This document shows, in pieces, positions 1 to 10,243 of a stretch of 64,000 bases of DNA. This stretch comes from Pseudomonas fluorescens (GTDB lineage: Bacteria; Pseudomonadota; Gammaproteobacteria; Pseudomonadales; Pseudomonadaceae). Under the pieces are notes generated by a model. The model made no database searches and was not told the DNA's origin. It saw nothing but the letters and a program-made list of their open reading frames with translations. The position numbers and the translations under genes are program-made. The first letter of the stretch is position 1. Each line of letters starts with the position of its first letter. Location: positions 37,261 through 101,260 of the forward strand of contig NZ_JSAK01000034.1 of assembly GCF_000802965.1 (NCBI RefSeq), in the 5' to 3' direction.

Positions 1-129
1 CCAGGTTTTCACTCCAGAGGGTTTTACTAGCAGGAACAGGCCTTGGCCGTCGAATAGCTTGTAATCCTTGTCGCGGGGCTTGGCTGCCTCGCACTTGGAA
101 TCGGAAAGGGGGGTGACGGTGCGCGCCAT
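1..129 (-). CDS. P4-type tyrosine integrase, N-terminal fragment (cut by window edge)
   Basis: Reading the minus strand from an ATG at 129 gives 43 uninterrupted codons that run off the left end of the window. The residues LSDSKCEAAKPRDK, then YKLFDGQGLFLLVKPSG, are the arm-binding N-terminal domain (DUF4102 type) of P4-like phage and island integrases. A GGAGG sits about 9 nt before the ATG. The gene is transcribed away from the tRNA-Asn, whose 3' end lies about 165 bp from the start codon. That is the usual position of an island integrase beside its attachment site. The catalytic domain is outside the window, so whether the gene is intact is unknown. Confidence 0.85.
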   Translation of the reverse strand, partial: MARTVTPLSDSKCEAAKPRDKDYKLFDGQGLFLLVKPSGVKTW

Positions 130-130
130 A

Positions 131-213
131 GGGGTATGCCTCCAAATCGAACCGGCGTACCCCTTCACGTACCCTTAAACAGTGAAGGTATCCGGGTGCA
201 TAAATATACACCC
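131..213. promoter_or_regulatory. integrase leader with three inverted repeats
   Basis: Three inverted repeats lie one after another upstream of the integrase: 131-140 with 154-163 (one mismatch, with the integrase ribosome-binding site at its loop edge), 163-168 with 182-187 (CTTCAC/GTGAAG), and 194-198 with 209-213 (GGGTG/CACCC). Integrase arm-binding or autoregulatory sites are usual in this position. The function here is inferred from position only. Confidence 0.4.
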
Positions 214-225
214 AGAAACGACAAA

Positions 226-246
226 CCCCGCACTAGGCGGGGCTTG
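226..246 (-). terminator. probable terminator downstream of tRNA-Asn
   Basis: CCCCGC, a 5-nt loop and GCGGGG (226-242) form a perfect 6-bp hairpin. On the minus strand it is followed by TTT. It lies about 50 nt past the 3' end of tRNA-Asn, so it would end that transcript. The T tract is short. Confidence 0.45.
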
Positions 247-292
247 CGGCTGCTTTTTGGTCATGTGTGAACATGTAAAAGCATGAAAATTG

Positions 293-365
<73 letters not shown>

Positions 366-374
366 ATGGCGCCT

Positions 375-402
375 ATGTTACTGATTCAAAAAGAGAAGTC
401 AA
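375..402 (-). promoter_or_regulatory. promoter of tRNA-Asn
   Basis: On the minus strand TTGACT (402-397), a 16-nt spacer and TAACAT (380-375) lie just upstream of the tRNA-Asn 5' end at 365. This is a good sigma-70 match at the right distance. Confidence 0.6.
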
Positions 403-595
403 GCGTCTGATAGCAACTTCACGGTTTCATCGGGACGGACGGTGGTTTCTCGGTGATTGGCGGTTACCAGAATCGTCTCAGGGGTCTACCATGGCCGCCC
501 GGAAGTGGTTACACGCGCTACCGTCCATTCGCCGAAAAGGTAAGCGCCATGTCTCGTTTGACCACCACAACGCCTCGAAACAACGAGGTGCTTGC

Positions 596-826
596 ATGAG
601 CATCGCCCAGATCAGCCTGCCCAAAGGGGTAGGCCCGCACGCCGAGAAGCTGTTCGACGCCATCACTCAGGCCAGCACCGCTGACGAATTAAATCGCGCG
701 GGCGGCAAGGCCGAGGGGTTTGTCCTGGGCCTGGAAAGCACCAAGGCGATCAAAAGCCAGGTCGCGGAATCGCTTTACGTCGCCTATGACGACGCCGCCA
801 GCCAGCGCGCGAGCGAGTTGGCTTAA
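596..826 (+). CDS. conserved small protein of unknown function (76 aa)
   Basis: I start this at the ATG at 596 because GAGGTG lies about 7 nt upstream; an in-frame ATG at 491 would add 35 Arg/His-rich residues that look non-coding. The 76-residue product is soluble, with no signal peptide or membrane segment, and is mostly helical (HAEKLFDAITQAS, then KAIKSQVAESLYVAYDDA). I do not recognise a named family. Its stop codon overlaps that of the converging gene ending at 823. Confidence 0.6.
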   Translation: MSIAQISLPKGVGPHAEKLFDAITQASTADELNRAGGKAEGFVLGLESTKAIKSQVAESLYVAYDDAASQRASELA

Positions 827-1035
827 CCGCCGAAAGTGATCGTGCCCATCATCAGTTTGGCGTAGAGCGCCGTAGCGCCCAGTTGCACCAGCCACAAGGC
901 CAGACCGCCGAGAAACACGCCGGCAGCGACTTGCATCACCAGGTTGTTGCCTCGTTGTTTGGCTGGGGTGCGAGGAGTAAAGCGGTCCAGGTCGTCAAGG
1001 TCATCGCGGTCAGCGCGAAGGTCATCGTTTTTCAT
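823..1035 (-). CDS. small inner-membrane protein of unknown function (70 aa)
   Basis: From the ATG at 1035 (AGAGAA ribosome-binding site) the product is 70 residues. The first 30 are strongly charged (several Asp/Arg pairs). They are followed by one hydrophobic segment at about residues 32-60 (VMQVAAGVFLGGLALWLVQL), so it should be a single-pass membrane protein. No catalytic motif is visible and I cannot assign a function. It converges on the gene at 596-826 with a 4-bp overlap of stop codons, and a REP pair follows its 5' side. Confidence 0.6.
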   Translation of the reverse strand: MKNDDLRADRDDLDDLDRFTPRTPAKQRGNNLVMQVAAGVFLGGLALWLVQLGATALYAKLMMGTITFGG

Positions 1036-1072
1036 GTGGGTTCTCTTTGAAAATCTCGGATGTACACGAAAC

Positions 1073-1163
1073 CTGTAGGAGCCGGCTTGCTGGCGAAGAG
1101 GCCATACATTCAACATTGATGTGTGATGATTGATCGCTATCGCCAGCAAGCCGGCTCCTACAG
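1073..1163. repeat. REP doublet (CTGTAGGAGCCGGCTTGCTGGCGA type)
   Basis: The arm at 1073-1096 is repeated as its reverse complement at 1139-1163, separated by about 42 bp. The core GAGCCGGCTTGC is itself imperfectly palindromic. This head-to-head arrangement is typical of Pseudomonas REP doublets (REPINs), which occupy intergenic DNA and spread with the help of RAYT transposases. None is encoded here. Confidence 0.85.
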
Positions 1164-1224
1164 TAGATAGCGTGCAGTTTAAGGGCTCGGTCGCCGCTTT
1201 GAGATTTATCTGCGACAAATAAAA

Positions 1225-1256
1225 AACGGGAAGCCAGAAGGCTTCCCGTTTTTCGT
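1225..1256. terminator. strong bidirectional terminator after the aminotransferase
   Basis: AACGGGAAGCC, loop AGAA and GGCTTCCCGTT form a perfect 11-bp stem. It is flanked by an A run on the left and a T run on the right, so it can work on both strands. It lies 14 bp past the stop of the minus-strand aminotransferase gene. Confidence 0.85.
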
Positions 1257-1269
1257 ATCACGGCGCGGT

Positions 1270-2466
1270 TCAGATCACCTGAACGATCGCATCCGTCACA
1301 GCTTTGATGTTGCTCTGATTCAACGCAGCCACGCAGATACGACCGGTGTCCAGCGCGTAAATGCCGAACTCGTTGCGCAAACGGTGAACCTGTTCAACGC
1401 TCAGGCCGGAGTACGAGAACATGCCACGCTGACGACCGACGAAGCTGAAATCACGTTGCGGTGCGTTTTTCGCCAGGGTCTCGACCATCTGGGTGCGCAT
1501 GCCACGAATGCGCAGGCGCATTTCGGCCAGTTCGGCTTCCCACTGGGCGCGCAGTTCCGGGCTGTTCAGTACAGCAGCAACGATGCTTGCACCGTGGGTC
1601 GGCGGGTTGGAGTAGTTGGTGCGGATCACGCGTTTGACTTGCGACAGCACGCGCGCGCTTTCCTCTTTCGATTCGCTGACGATCGACAGGGCGCCAACGC
1701 GCTCGCCGTATAACGAGAACGATTTGGAGAACGAGCTGGAGACGAAGAAGGTCAGGCCCGATTCCGCGAACAGACGCACGGCAGCGGCGTCTTCGTCGAT
1801 GCCATCGCCGAAACCTTGATACGCCATGTCGAGGAATGGCACATGGTTTTTCGCTTTCACTACGTCCAGAACGTTTTTCCAGTCCGCCGGGCTCAGGTCC
1901 ACGCCGGTCGGATTGTGGCAGCAAGCGTGCAGCACAACGATCGAGCCGTTTGGCAGGGCGTTCAGGTCTTCCAGCAGACCGACGCGGTTCACGTCGTGGG
2001 TCGCGGCGTCGTAGTAGCGATAGTTCTGTACCGGGAAACCGGCGGTTTCGAACAGCGCACGGTGGTTTTCCCAGCTCGGGTCGCTGATCGCCACGACGGC
2101 GTTCGGCAGCAATTGCTTGAGGAAGTCGGCACCGATTTTCAGGGCGCCAGTGCCACCAACGGCCTGAGTGGTGAGGACGCGGCCGGAAGCGATCAGCGGG
2201 GAATCATTGCCGAACAGCAATTTTTGCACGGCCTGGTCGTAGGCAGCGATGCCGTCGATTGGCAGGTAGCCACGGGAAGCATGTTGAGCGACGCGAATGG
2301 TTTCGGCTTCGACAACGGCGCGCAGGAGTGGAATTTTCCCCTCCTCGTTGCAATAAACACCGACGCCCAGGTTGACCTTATTGGTACGGGTATCGGCGTT
2401 GAATGCTTCGTTGAGGCCCAGGATTGGATCGCGTGGTGCCATTTCGACAGCGGAGAACAGGCTCAT
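1270..2466 (-). CDS. aromatic/aspartate aminotransferase (class I, PLP)
   Basis: A 398-residue class I aminotransferase of the AspC/TyrB group, which moves amino groups between aromatic amino acids or aspartate and 2-oxoglutarate in the cytoplasm. ACCHNPTG is at about residues 181-188, and SSSFSKSFSLYGERVG around Lys248 is the pyridoxal-phosphate lysine motif. The length fits the family (about 397). The start MSLFSAVEMAPRDPILGL matches the family N-terminus. It is divergent from uvrB, as in other Pseudomonas. Whether aspartate or aromatic substrates are preferred cannot be read from the sequence, so I give no symbol. Confidence 0.93.
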   Translation of the reverse strand: MSLFSAVEMAPRDPILGLNEAFNADTRTNKVNLGVGVYCNEEGKIPLLRAVVEAETIRVAQHASRGYLPIDGIAAYDQAVQKLLFGNDSPLIASGRVLTTQAVGGTGALKIGADFLKQLLPNAVVAISDPSWENHRALFETAGFPVQNYRYYDAATHDVNRVGLLEDLNALPNGSIVVLHACCHNPTGVDLSPADWKNVLDVVKAKNHVPFLDMAYQGFGDGIDEDAAAVRLFAESGLTFFVSSSFSKSFSLYGERVGALSIVSESKEESARVLSQVKRVIRTNYSNPPTHGASIVAAVLNSPELRAQWEAELAEMRLRIRGMRTQMVETLAKNAPQRDFSFVGRQRGMFSYSGLSVEQVHRLRNEFGIYALDTGRICVAALNQSNIKAVTDAIVQVI

Positions 2467-2804
2467 TTTTGCGGCGGCTCTGAATGGAGGATGGAGGGAC
2501 GTGTCGCGCTCCAGCCGAATGCACTAGAGCGGTGCACAAACGGGGAGCTAGTATAGAGGCCATCCGCGATTGATGGCGACAGACGATTCGGCTTTTAAGG
2601 TAAGTTTTTCCGATTATTTTTCGACCGTTAGTCGATTGACGTCGTCAAAGACTTCAAGGGATGTAGGACGTTTGCCTTGAAAGCTAGGGCAATCGGCTCC
2701 ACATTGAGCACAATCCAGTTTTTTCCTCGGGCGACGTCGGTCGTTTGCGGTCTTTCTCGTTGCTGTCCGGTTTGACCGGTCAGGCGCGACCCCAGGGGTA
2801 TTGA
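2467..2804. other. divergent intergenic region between aminotransferase and uvrB
   Basis: These 338 bp separate two divergent genes and should hold both promoters. I see no coding frame and no repeat. I looked for a LexA operator (CTGT-N8-ACAG) before uvrB and did not find a good one. AGGGGT at about 10 nt before the uvrB ATG is its ribosome-binding site. Confidence 0.5.
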
Positions 2805-4820
<2,016 letters not shown>

Positions 4821-4837
4821 TCTTCAGCGTCTGTCAG

Positions 4838-4939
4838 GGCCTCATCGCGGGCAAGCCCGCTCCCACAAGGATTGAAGTTGTTCACATAGTTTATGGTCGA
4901 CACATACCCTGTGGGAGCGGGCTTGCCCGCGATGAGGTC
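4838..4939. repeat. REP doublet (GTGGGAGCGGGCTTGCCCGCGA type)
   Basis: The arm at about 4838-4868 and its reverse complement at about 4910-4938 (both with TCATCGCGGGCAAGCCCGCT and TCCCAC) lie between the convergent ends of uvrB and the efflux permease gene. The strong hairpins could also act as a 3' end for both transcripts. This core differs from the REP at 1073. Confidence 0.85.
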
Positions 4940-4957
4940 AGTGATAGCGCTGAAGAA

Positions 4958-6508
4958 TCAATGTGCTTCGCCAGCCTTCACCCCCACCGGCAATTTCCGG
5001 GTCAACAACACCGCCAACATGCTGATCCCCAGCGCAATCCCGACAAAATGAAACGCATCGTTGTAGGCCATGATCGACGCCTGCTGATGCGCTATCTCAC
5101 TGAGCTTGCCCAACGCCGCCGTTTCGTTGCCCAGCCTGTCGGTCAATGACGCCAGGCGTTCGGCCACCTGAGGGTTGCTCGGTACGATGGATTCGCGCAA
5201 GTAATCAAAATAGGTCTTGGTTCGCGCATCCAGCAGTGTCGCGAGCAGGGCGATGCCGATCGCACCGCCGAGGTTGCGCAGGATGTTGAACAGGCTCGAT
5301 GCCGAACCCGCATCTTGCGGCAGGATGTAGGTGGTGGCGATCAACGAGATGGTCACCATGATCAGCGGTTGACCCAGGGCGCGGAGCAACTGGATCTGAT
5401 TGAATTGCGGCCCGGCGAAGTCCGGGTTCAGCACCCCTGAAAAGAAACTCGCCATCCCGAACAGCGCGAAACCAAACGTACACAGCCATTTCGGCGAGAT
5501 GTACTTCATCAGCTTGGGCACCAGCGGAATCAAGAACAGCTGCGGCACGCCCATCCACATGATCACTTCGCCGATTTGCAGCGCGTTGTAGTTCTGGATT
5601 TGCGCCAGGTACAGCGGCAACAGGTAAATCGAGCCATACAAACCGACGCCCATCCCAATACTGGAAATACTCGATAAGCCGAAATTGCGATTACCGAGAA
5701 TGCCAAGGTTGATCAGCGGATTGGGTTTGGAGAACTGCACGATCACAAAGGTGATCAGGCTGATCAGCGCGATGCTGCCGAGGGTCACGATCAGGTTCGA
5801 TTCCAGCCAGTCCTTGCGGTGGCCTTCCTCCAGAAATACTTGCAAACAACCGAGGCCGACGCCGAGTGTGACGATGCCGGCGTAATCGGTGCTTTTCAGC
5901 AGTTCCCAATGTGCTTCTTTCTTCTCCAGGCCGTACATCAGGCCGGCGATCATGATCAGCCCTGGCGGTACGTTAATGTAGAAGATGTATTCCCAGCCCC
6001 AGTTTTCGGTGAGCCAGCCGCCCAGTGTCGGGCCGATCGAAGGTGCGAAGGTGGCGGTCATGGCAAACATCGCCATGCCTTTGGCACGGTGATGCTCGGG
6101 AAGTTTGATCAGCGTGAGGGTGAATGCCAGCGGGATCAGTGCGCCCCCGGTGAAGCCCTGCAAGGCACGAAAGACGATCATGCTTTCCAGGCTCCAGGCC
6201 ATGGAGCAGAGCAGGGAGGCAGCAAGAAAACCGAGGGATACCCATACCGCCAACCGTCGCGCCGACAGCAGCTGCACCAGCCACGCAGTCAGCGGAATCA
6301 TGATGATTTCCGCGACCAGGTAGGAGGTGGAAATCCACGAGCCTTCTTCCAGGGTCGCCGACAGCGCACCCTGAATATCCTTGAGCGACGAGTTGGTGAT
6401 CTGGATATCCAACACCGCCATGAACGCGCCGAGCATCACGCTCATCACCGCGATCCAGTCCCGCCGCGTCGGTTCCCCGACCGGGCGGATCAGTTGATCA
6501 CCGGCCAT
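4958..6508 (-). CDS. DHA2-family drug efflux permease (EmrB-like)
   Basis: A 516-residue inner-membrane proton-driven exporter of the major facilitator superfamily, DHA2 (EmrB/QacA) group. Hydrophobic segments along the whole length fit 14 transmembrane helices. Near the N-terminus AFMAVLDIQITNSSLKDI is the characteristic first-helix motif of EmrB proteins. The first 11 bp overlap the end of the membrane-fusion gene at 6498-7586, so the two are co-transcribed and probably translationally coupled. With that partner and a TolC-type outer-membrane channel (not in the window) it would form a tripartite pump. Substrates are unknown. Confidence 0.92.
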   Translation of the reverse strand: MAGDQLIRPVGEPTRRDWIAVMSVMLGAFMAVLDIQITNSSLKDIQGALSATLEEGSWISTSYLVAEIIMIPLTAWLVQLLSARRLAVWVSLGFLAASLLCSMAWSLESMIVFRALQGFTGGALIPLAFTLTLIKLPEHHRAKGMAMFAMTATFAPSIGPTLGGWLTENWGWEYIFYINVPPGLIMIAGLMYGLEKKEAHWELLKSTDYAGIVTLGVGLGCLQVFLEEGHRKDWLESNLIVTLGSIALISLITFVIVQFSKPNPLINLGILGNRNFGLSSISSIGMGVGLYGSIYLLPLYLAQIQNYNALQIGEVIMWMGVPQLFLIPLVPKLMKYISPKWLCTFGFALFGMASFFSGVLNPDFAGPQFNQIQLLRALGQPLIMVTISLIATTYILPQDAGSASSLFNILRNLGGAIGIALLATLLDARTKTYFDYLRESIVPSNPQVAERLASLTDRLGNETAALGKLSEIAHQQASIMAYNDAFHFVGIALGISMLAVLLTRKLPVGVKAGEAH

Positions 6509-7586
6509 CTTCAGGGGCGTCTTGGCTGCTCAATTTGGCGCTGGCGTTTTCCGGGGCATCCTTGATATTCACCTTGGCGGTGACCGACATGCCCGGGCGG
6601 ATCTTGCCATGTAGGGGATTGTTTGCGGCGAAGGTCAGTTTTACCGGAATCCGTTGAACGACTTTGGTGAAGTTGCCCGTGGCATTGTCCGGTGGTAGCA
6701 GGCTGAACTGCGCACCCGAAGCGGCGAACAGGCTGTCGACCCGAGCTTCGATCGGCGTATCACCGTAAGCGTCGAAGGTCAGTTCGGCCTTCTGGCCGGG
6801 CTGCATGTGGCCGATCTGGGTTTCCTTGAAGTTGGCCTGAATCCAGATGTCCTCATCGGGCACGATCGACAGCAAATAGGCGCCGGCCTGCACGTATTGG
6901 CCTTCGCGGGCGGCGCGCTGGCCAATCAGGCCGCTGATGGGTGCGTGAATTTCGCTGCGGGTCAGGTTCAGCTCGGTCTGTGCCAGATCGGCCTTGGCAT
7001 TGGCGATCTGTGCGTCCAGGCGTTTGATTTCGGCGGTCAGTGCGTTGACTTGCTGGCGCTGGCCCTGGGCATCTGCCTGGGCCTTGGTCAGTTGTGAGCG
7101 GGCAATGTGGTTGTCGGCGGAGAGGGTGGTGACCCGTTCTTCCGAGACGTAGCCGGGTTTGCGCAAGGTCTCTGCTCGGGTCAAGTCGATCTGCGAGCGA
7201 CTGAGGCTCGCCTGGGTGGACGCGACTTGCGCATCGCTGGCGGCAATCAGGCTGGCCTGCTGTGTGAGTTTGCTTTGGGCTTGCAGGCGTTCGGCCTGGC
7301 GGGTGGCGAGTGCCGCGTTGGCGCGGTCGACGGCGAGGCGGAAATCATCGCCTTCGAGCCGGATCAGCAGCTGGCCTTTCTCGACGTGCTGGTTGTCCTG
7401 CACCAATACTTTATCGATGCGCGCACCCAACTGGCTCGACACGCGGGTGATCTCCCCCTGGACATAGGCGTTGTCAGTGCTTTCATAAAACCGTCCCTTG
7501 AAAAACCACTGGGCGAAAAAGCCCCCGGCGATCAGCAGGACAATTAACAGGAAAATGGACAGGCGACGCTTGAGTTGGGCAGGCAT
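6498..7586 (-). CDS. membrane-fusion (adaptor) protein of efflux pump, HlyD/EmrA family
   Basis: The periplasmic adaptor that links the inner-membrane exporter to an outer-membrane channel. A short basic cytoplasmic end (MPAQLKRRL) precedes one transmembrane helix (about residues 9-28). Next come a biotinyl-lipoyl-like segment (ESTDNAYVQGEITRVSSQ), a long alpha-helical hairpin rich in Gln/Ala, and the beta-barrel PDEDIWIQANFKETQIG. I chose the ATG at 7586 (362 aa) because it gives the family N-terminus. An in-frame ATG at 7643 would add 19 residues. Neither has a clear ribosome-binding site, so the start is uncertain. Confidence 0.9.
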   Translation of the reverse strand: MPAQLKRRLSIFLLIVLLIAGGFFAQWFFKGRFYESTDNAYVQGEITRVSSQLGARIDKVLVQDNQHVEKGQLLIRLEGDDFRLAVDRANAALATRQAERLQAQSKLTQQASLIAASDAQVASTQASLSRSQIDLTRAETLRKPGYVSEERVTTLSADNHIARSQLTKAQADAQGQRQQVNALTAEIKRLDAQIANAKADLAQTELNLTRSEIHAPISGLIGQRAAREGQYVQAGAYLLSIVPDEDIWIQANFKETQIGHMQPGQKAELTFDAYGDTPIEARVDSLFAASGAQFSLLPPDNATGNFTKVVQRIPVKLTFAANNPLHGKIRPGMSVTAKVNIKDAPENASAKLSSQDAPEDGR

Positions 7587-7806
7587 GGGGCAAACTGTAG
7601 TCGAGAATATGTAAGGAAAGTTATCAGCAGGTGAATCTGGCATACAGCCGATAAACGGTAAATGCCATCGGCTGATATTCGGCCATTCACCACGCTATAC
7701 GGGCGTTGTAGACGCAACCTTGGCTTAAATGCCCTGTTCACTGGAGCGGGGCGGGTGTCGCCTGTTACCATTCGCCCTTTGTTTGATCTTCTTTTCGAGA
7801 CTTGCC

Positions 7807-9288
7807 ATGACCACCGTCCGCACGCGCATCGCGCCATCGCCTACCGGGGACCCCCACGTAGGTACCGCTTACATCGCATTGTTCAACTACTGCTTTGCCA
7901 AGCAGCACGGCGGTGAGTTCATCCTGCGGATCGAAGACACCGACCAATTGCGTTCGACCCGTGAGTCCGAACAGCAGATTTTCGACGCCCTGCGCTGGTT
8001 GGGCATCGACTGGAGCGAAGGCCCGGACGTCGGCGGCCCGCACGGTCCGTACCGTCAAAGCGAGCGCGGCGAGATTTACCAGAAGTACTGCCAGCAACTG
8101 ATCGAAATGGGCCATGCCTTCCCGTGCTTCTGCACCGCTGAAGAGCTGGACCAAATGCGCGCCGAGCAAATGGCTCGCGGCGAAACCCCGCGTTATGACG
8201 GCCGTGCGCTGCTGCTATCCAAGGAAGAAGTGGCGCGTCGCCTGGCCGCTGGCGAGCCGCACGTGATCCGCATGAAGGTGCCGAGCGAAGGCGTCTGCGT
8301 GGTTCCGGACATGCTGCGTGGCGACGTGGAAATCCCGTGGGACCGCATGGACATGCAAGTCCTGATGAAGACTGACGGTCTGCCGACCTACTTCCTGGCC
8401 AACGTGGTCGACGATCACTTGATGGGCATCACCCACGTATTGCGTGGCGAAGAATGGCTGCCATCGGCGCCGAAACTGATCCTGCTGTACGAGTACTTCG
8501 GCTGGGAACAACCAGAGCTGTGCTACATGCCGCTGCTGCGTAACCCGGACAAGAGCAAGCTGTCCAAGCGCAAGAACCCGACCTCGGTGACCTTCTACGA
8601 GCGCATGGGCTTCATGCCGGAAGCAATGCTCAACTACCTGGGCCGCATGGGCTGGTCGATGCCGGACGAGCGCGAGAAGTTCTCGCTGCAGGAAATGGTC
8701 GACAACTTCGATCTCAAGCGTGTTTCCCTCGGCGGGCCGATTTTCGACATCGAGAAACTGTCGTGGCTCAACGGCCAATGGCTGCGCGACTTGCCGGTGG
8801 AAGAATTTGCCGCTCGCGTGCAGAAGTGGGCGTTCAATTCCGAATACATGATGAAGATCGCGCCGCACGTTCAGGGCCGGGTCGAAACCTTCAGCCAGGT
8901 CGCACCGCTGGCCGGGTTCTTCTTTGCCGGTGGCGTGAATCCGGATGCGAAGCTGTTCGAATCGAAGAAACTGTCGGGCGATCAGGTTCGTCAGTTGATG
9001 CAGTTGATCCTGTGGAAGCTGGAAAGCCTGCGTCAGTGGGAAAAGGACAGCATCACGGCAACGATTCAGGCCGTGGTCGAGTCTCTGGAACTGAAGCTGC
9101 GTGACGCCATGCCGCTGATGTTCGCTGCGATCACAGGCCAGGCCAGCTCGGTGTCGGTGCTTGATGCGATGGAAATCCTCGGTCCGGATCTGACGCGTTT
9201 CCGCTTGCGCCAGGCCATCGACTTGCTCGGTGGTGTGTCGAAGAAAGAAAACAAAGAGTGGGAAAAGCTCCTCGGCGCTATCGCCTAA
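7807..9288 (+). CDS. gltX: glutamate--tRNA ligase
   Basis: Charges tRNA-Glu in the cytoplasm. The 493-residue length from the ATG at 7807 is exactly that of Pseudomonas GltX; the frame stays open upstream, but that extension is not conserved in character. APSPTGDPHVGT (residues 9-20) carries the HIGH-like signature, and SKLSKRK (about 250-256) is the KMSKS-like loop. It is a non-discriminating or discriminating bacterial class I enzyme; the sequence alone does not settle which. Two tRNA-Glu genes follow just downstream, matching the known gltX-tRNA linkage in Pseudomonas. Confidence 0.97.
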   Translation: MTTVRTRIAPSPTGDPHVGTAYIALFNYCFAKQHGGEFILRIEDTDQLRSTRESEQQIFDALRWLGIDWSEGPDVGGPHGPYRQSERGEIYQKYCQQLIEMGHAFPCFCTAEELDQMRAEQMARGETPRYDGRALLLSKEEVARRLAAGEPHVIRMKVPSEGVCVVPDMLRGDVEIPWDRMDMQVLMKTDGLPTYFLANVVDDHLMGITHVLRGEEWLPSAPKLILLYEYFGWEQPELCYMPLLRNPDKSKLSKRKNPTSVTFYERMGFMPEAMLNYLGRMGWSMPDEREKFSLQEMVDNFDLKRVSLGGPIFDIEKLSWLNGQWLRDLPVEEFAARVQKWAFNSEYMMKIAPHVQGRVETFSQVAPLAGFFFAGGVNPDAKLFESKKLSGDQVRQLMQLILWKLESLRQWEKDSITATIQAVVESLELKLRDAMPLMFAAITGQASSVSVLDAMEILGPDLTRFRLRQAIDLLGGVSKKENKEWEKLLGAIA

Positions 9289-9302
9289 ACGCTTTTGATT
9301 TA

Positions 9303-9390
9303 CTGTAGGAGCTGGCGCAGCCTGCGATCTTTTGATCTTGCTTCTAAAAACCAACGTCAAAAGATCGCAGCCTGCGGCAGCTCCTATAGG
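9303..9390. repeat. REP doublet (TAGGAGCTGCCGCAGGCTGCGATCTTTT family)
   Basis: Two inverted arms, CTGTAGGAGCTGG...CAGCCTGCGATCTTTTGATC and its reverse complement with GCAGCCTGCGGCAGCTCCTA, are separated by about 20 bp. The left arm is degenerate (CTGGCGCAG instead of CTGCCGCAG). The same family recurs at 16339-16418 and 56014-56097. Confidence 0.85.
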
Positions 9391-9482
9391 GCGCATATGT
9401 TGCAAACCTCTCGATTTTCGGGGAGAGGGCGGTAAGTGGTTGTTATGTCGGCAAAAAATTTTAAATTTTTTGCAAAATAAGT

Positions 9483-9511
9483 TTGACAGGCTTTCGATAC
9501 GCCCTTAAGAT
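9483..9511 (+). promoter_or_regulatory. strong sigma-70 promoter of the Ala/Glu tRNA operon
   Basis: TTGACA (9483-9488), a 17-nt spacer and TAAGAT (9506-9511) are followed by a GC-rich discriminator (CGCCCCGTCC). That combination is typical of stringently controlled stable-RNA promoters. The first tRNA begins 33 bp further on. Confidence 0.8.
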
Positions 9512-9544
9512 TCGCCCCGTCCTCAGCGATGACATCAACGATGA

Positions 9545-9620
<76 letters not shown>

Positions 9621-9699
9621 ATTTACACTTCAAGGCCTGGCCACACCGGCATTGAAGCGATCAGCACTCAGTGTTGATCAGTTGTATAGAAGGGTTTGC

Positions 9700-9775
9700 G
9701 TCCCCTTCGTCTAGTGGCCTAGGACACCGCCCTTTCACGGCGGTAACAGGGGTTCGAGTCCCCTAGGGGACGCCA
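9700..9775 (+). tRNA. tRNA-Glu (TTC), copy 1
   Basis: A 76-nt cloverleaf with acceptor GTCCCCT/AGGGGAC, anticodon stem CCGCC/GGCGG with loop CTTTCAC (anticodon TTC), T arm AGGGG/CCCCT, and encoded CCA. It is 79 bp after tRNA-Ala copy 1 in the same transcript. Confidence 0.97.
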
Positions 9776-9828
9776 GTTTTACAGAAGCGATGTTGCAAAA
9801 TGTCGCTCCGCCGCGAGGCGAAAAATCC

Positions 9829-9904
9829 GGGGCTATAGCTCAGCTGGGAGAGCGCCTGCATGGCATGCAGGAGGTCAGCGGTTCGATCCCGCTTAGCTCC
9901 ACCA
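9829..9904 (+). tRNA. tRNA-Ala (GGC), copy 2
   Basis: The same acceptor (with G3.U70) and anticodon GGC as copy 1. The anticodon stem is CCTGC/GCAGG and the T stem is AGCGG/CCGCT. All these changes from copy 1 occur in complementary pairs, so both copies should be functional. CCA is encoded. Confidence 0.97.
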
Positions 9905-9983
9905 ATTTTACAGTTCAAGGTCTGGCCACACCGGCCTTGAATCGATCAGCTCTCAGCACTGATCATTGTATAGAAGGGTTTGT

Positions 9984-10059
9984 GTCCCCTTCGTCTAGTG
10001 GCCTAGGACACCGCCCTTTCACGGCGGTAACAGGGGTTCGAGTCCCCTAGGGGACGCCA
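9984..10059 (+). tRNA. tRNA-Glu (TTC), copy 2
   Basis: Identical over its 76 nt to copy 1 as far as I can read (anticodon TTC, CCA encoded). It closes the four-tRNA operon. The spacers before the two Glu copies (GTATAGAAGGGTTTG) are also duplicated, so the Ala-Glu unit arose by tandem duplication of about 284 bp. Confidence 0.97.
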
Positions 10060-10085
10060 CGATTACCCGCTCTGCGGGATTTTAT

Positions 10086-10117
10086 AAGGGTCATTCAATT
10101 ATTGAATGGCCCTTTTG
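10086..10117 (+). terminator. terminator of the tRNA operon
   Basis: AAGGGTCATTCAAT and ATTGAATGGCCCTT form a long hairpin (one G.U pair) followed by TTTTG. It lies 27 bp after the last tRNA-Glu. Confidence 0.85.
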
Positions 10118-10189
10118 TTTGTCTGGCGTTTGGCCAAATCCCCCCAATTCTTTCAAACTGTTCTTCAGACCAGCGGTCACATCCACGAC

Positions 10190-10234
10190 TTGCAGAAAAT
10201 TATTATGCGAATAATATTCTAGTCGTAATATTCG
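10190..10234 (+). promoter_or_regulatory. promoter and likely TetR operator
   Basis: TTGCAG (10190-10195), a 17-nt spacer and AATATT give a promoter for the TetR gene. Over and just after the -10 region sit two related palindromic units, GCGAATAATATTC (10208-10220) and CGTAATATTCG (10224-10234). Position and symmetry suggest that the regulator represses itself here. The binding is inferred. Confidence 0.5.
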
Positions 10235-10243
10235 GAGGCAACG

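Noticed and set aside
2467..2804. LexA (SOS) operator before uvrB
   Set aside because: No CTGT-N8-ACAG match was found; CTGTCCGG near 2763 lacks the second half.
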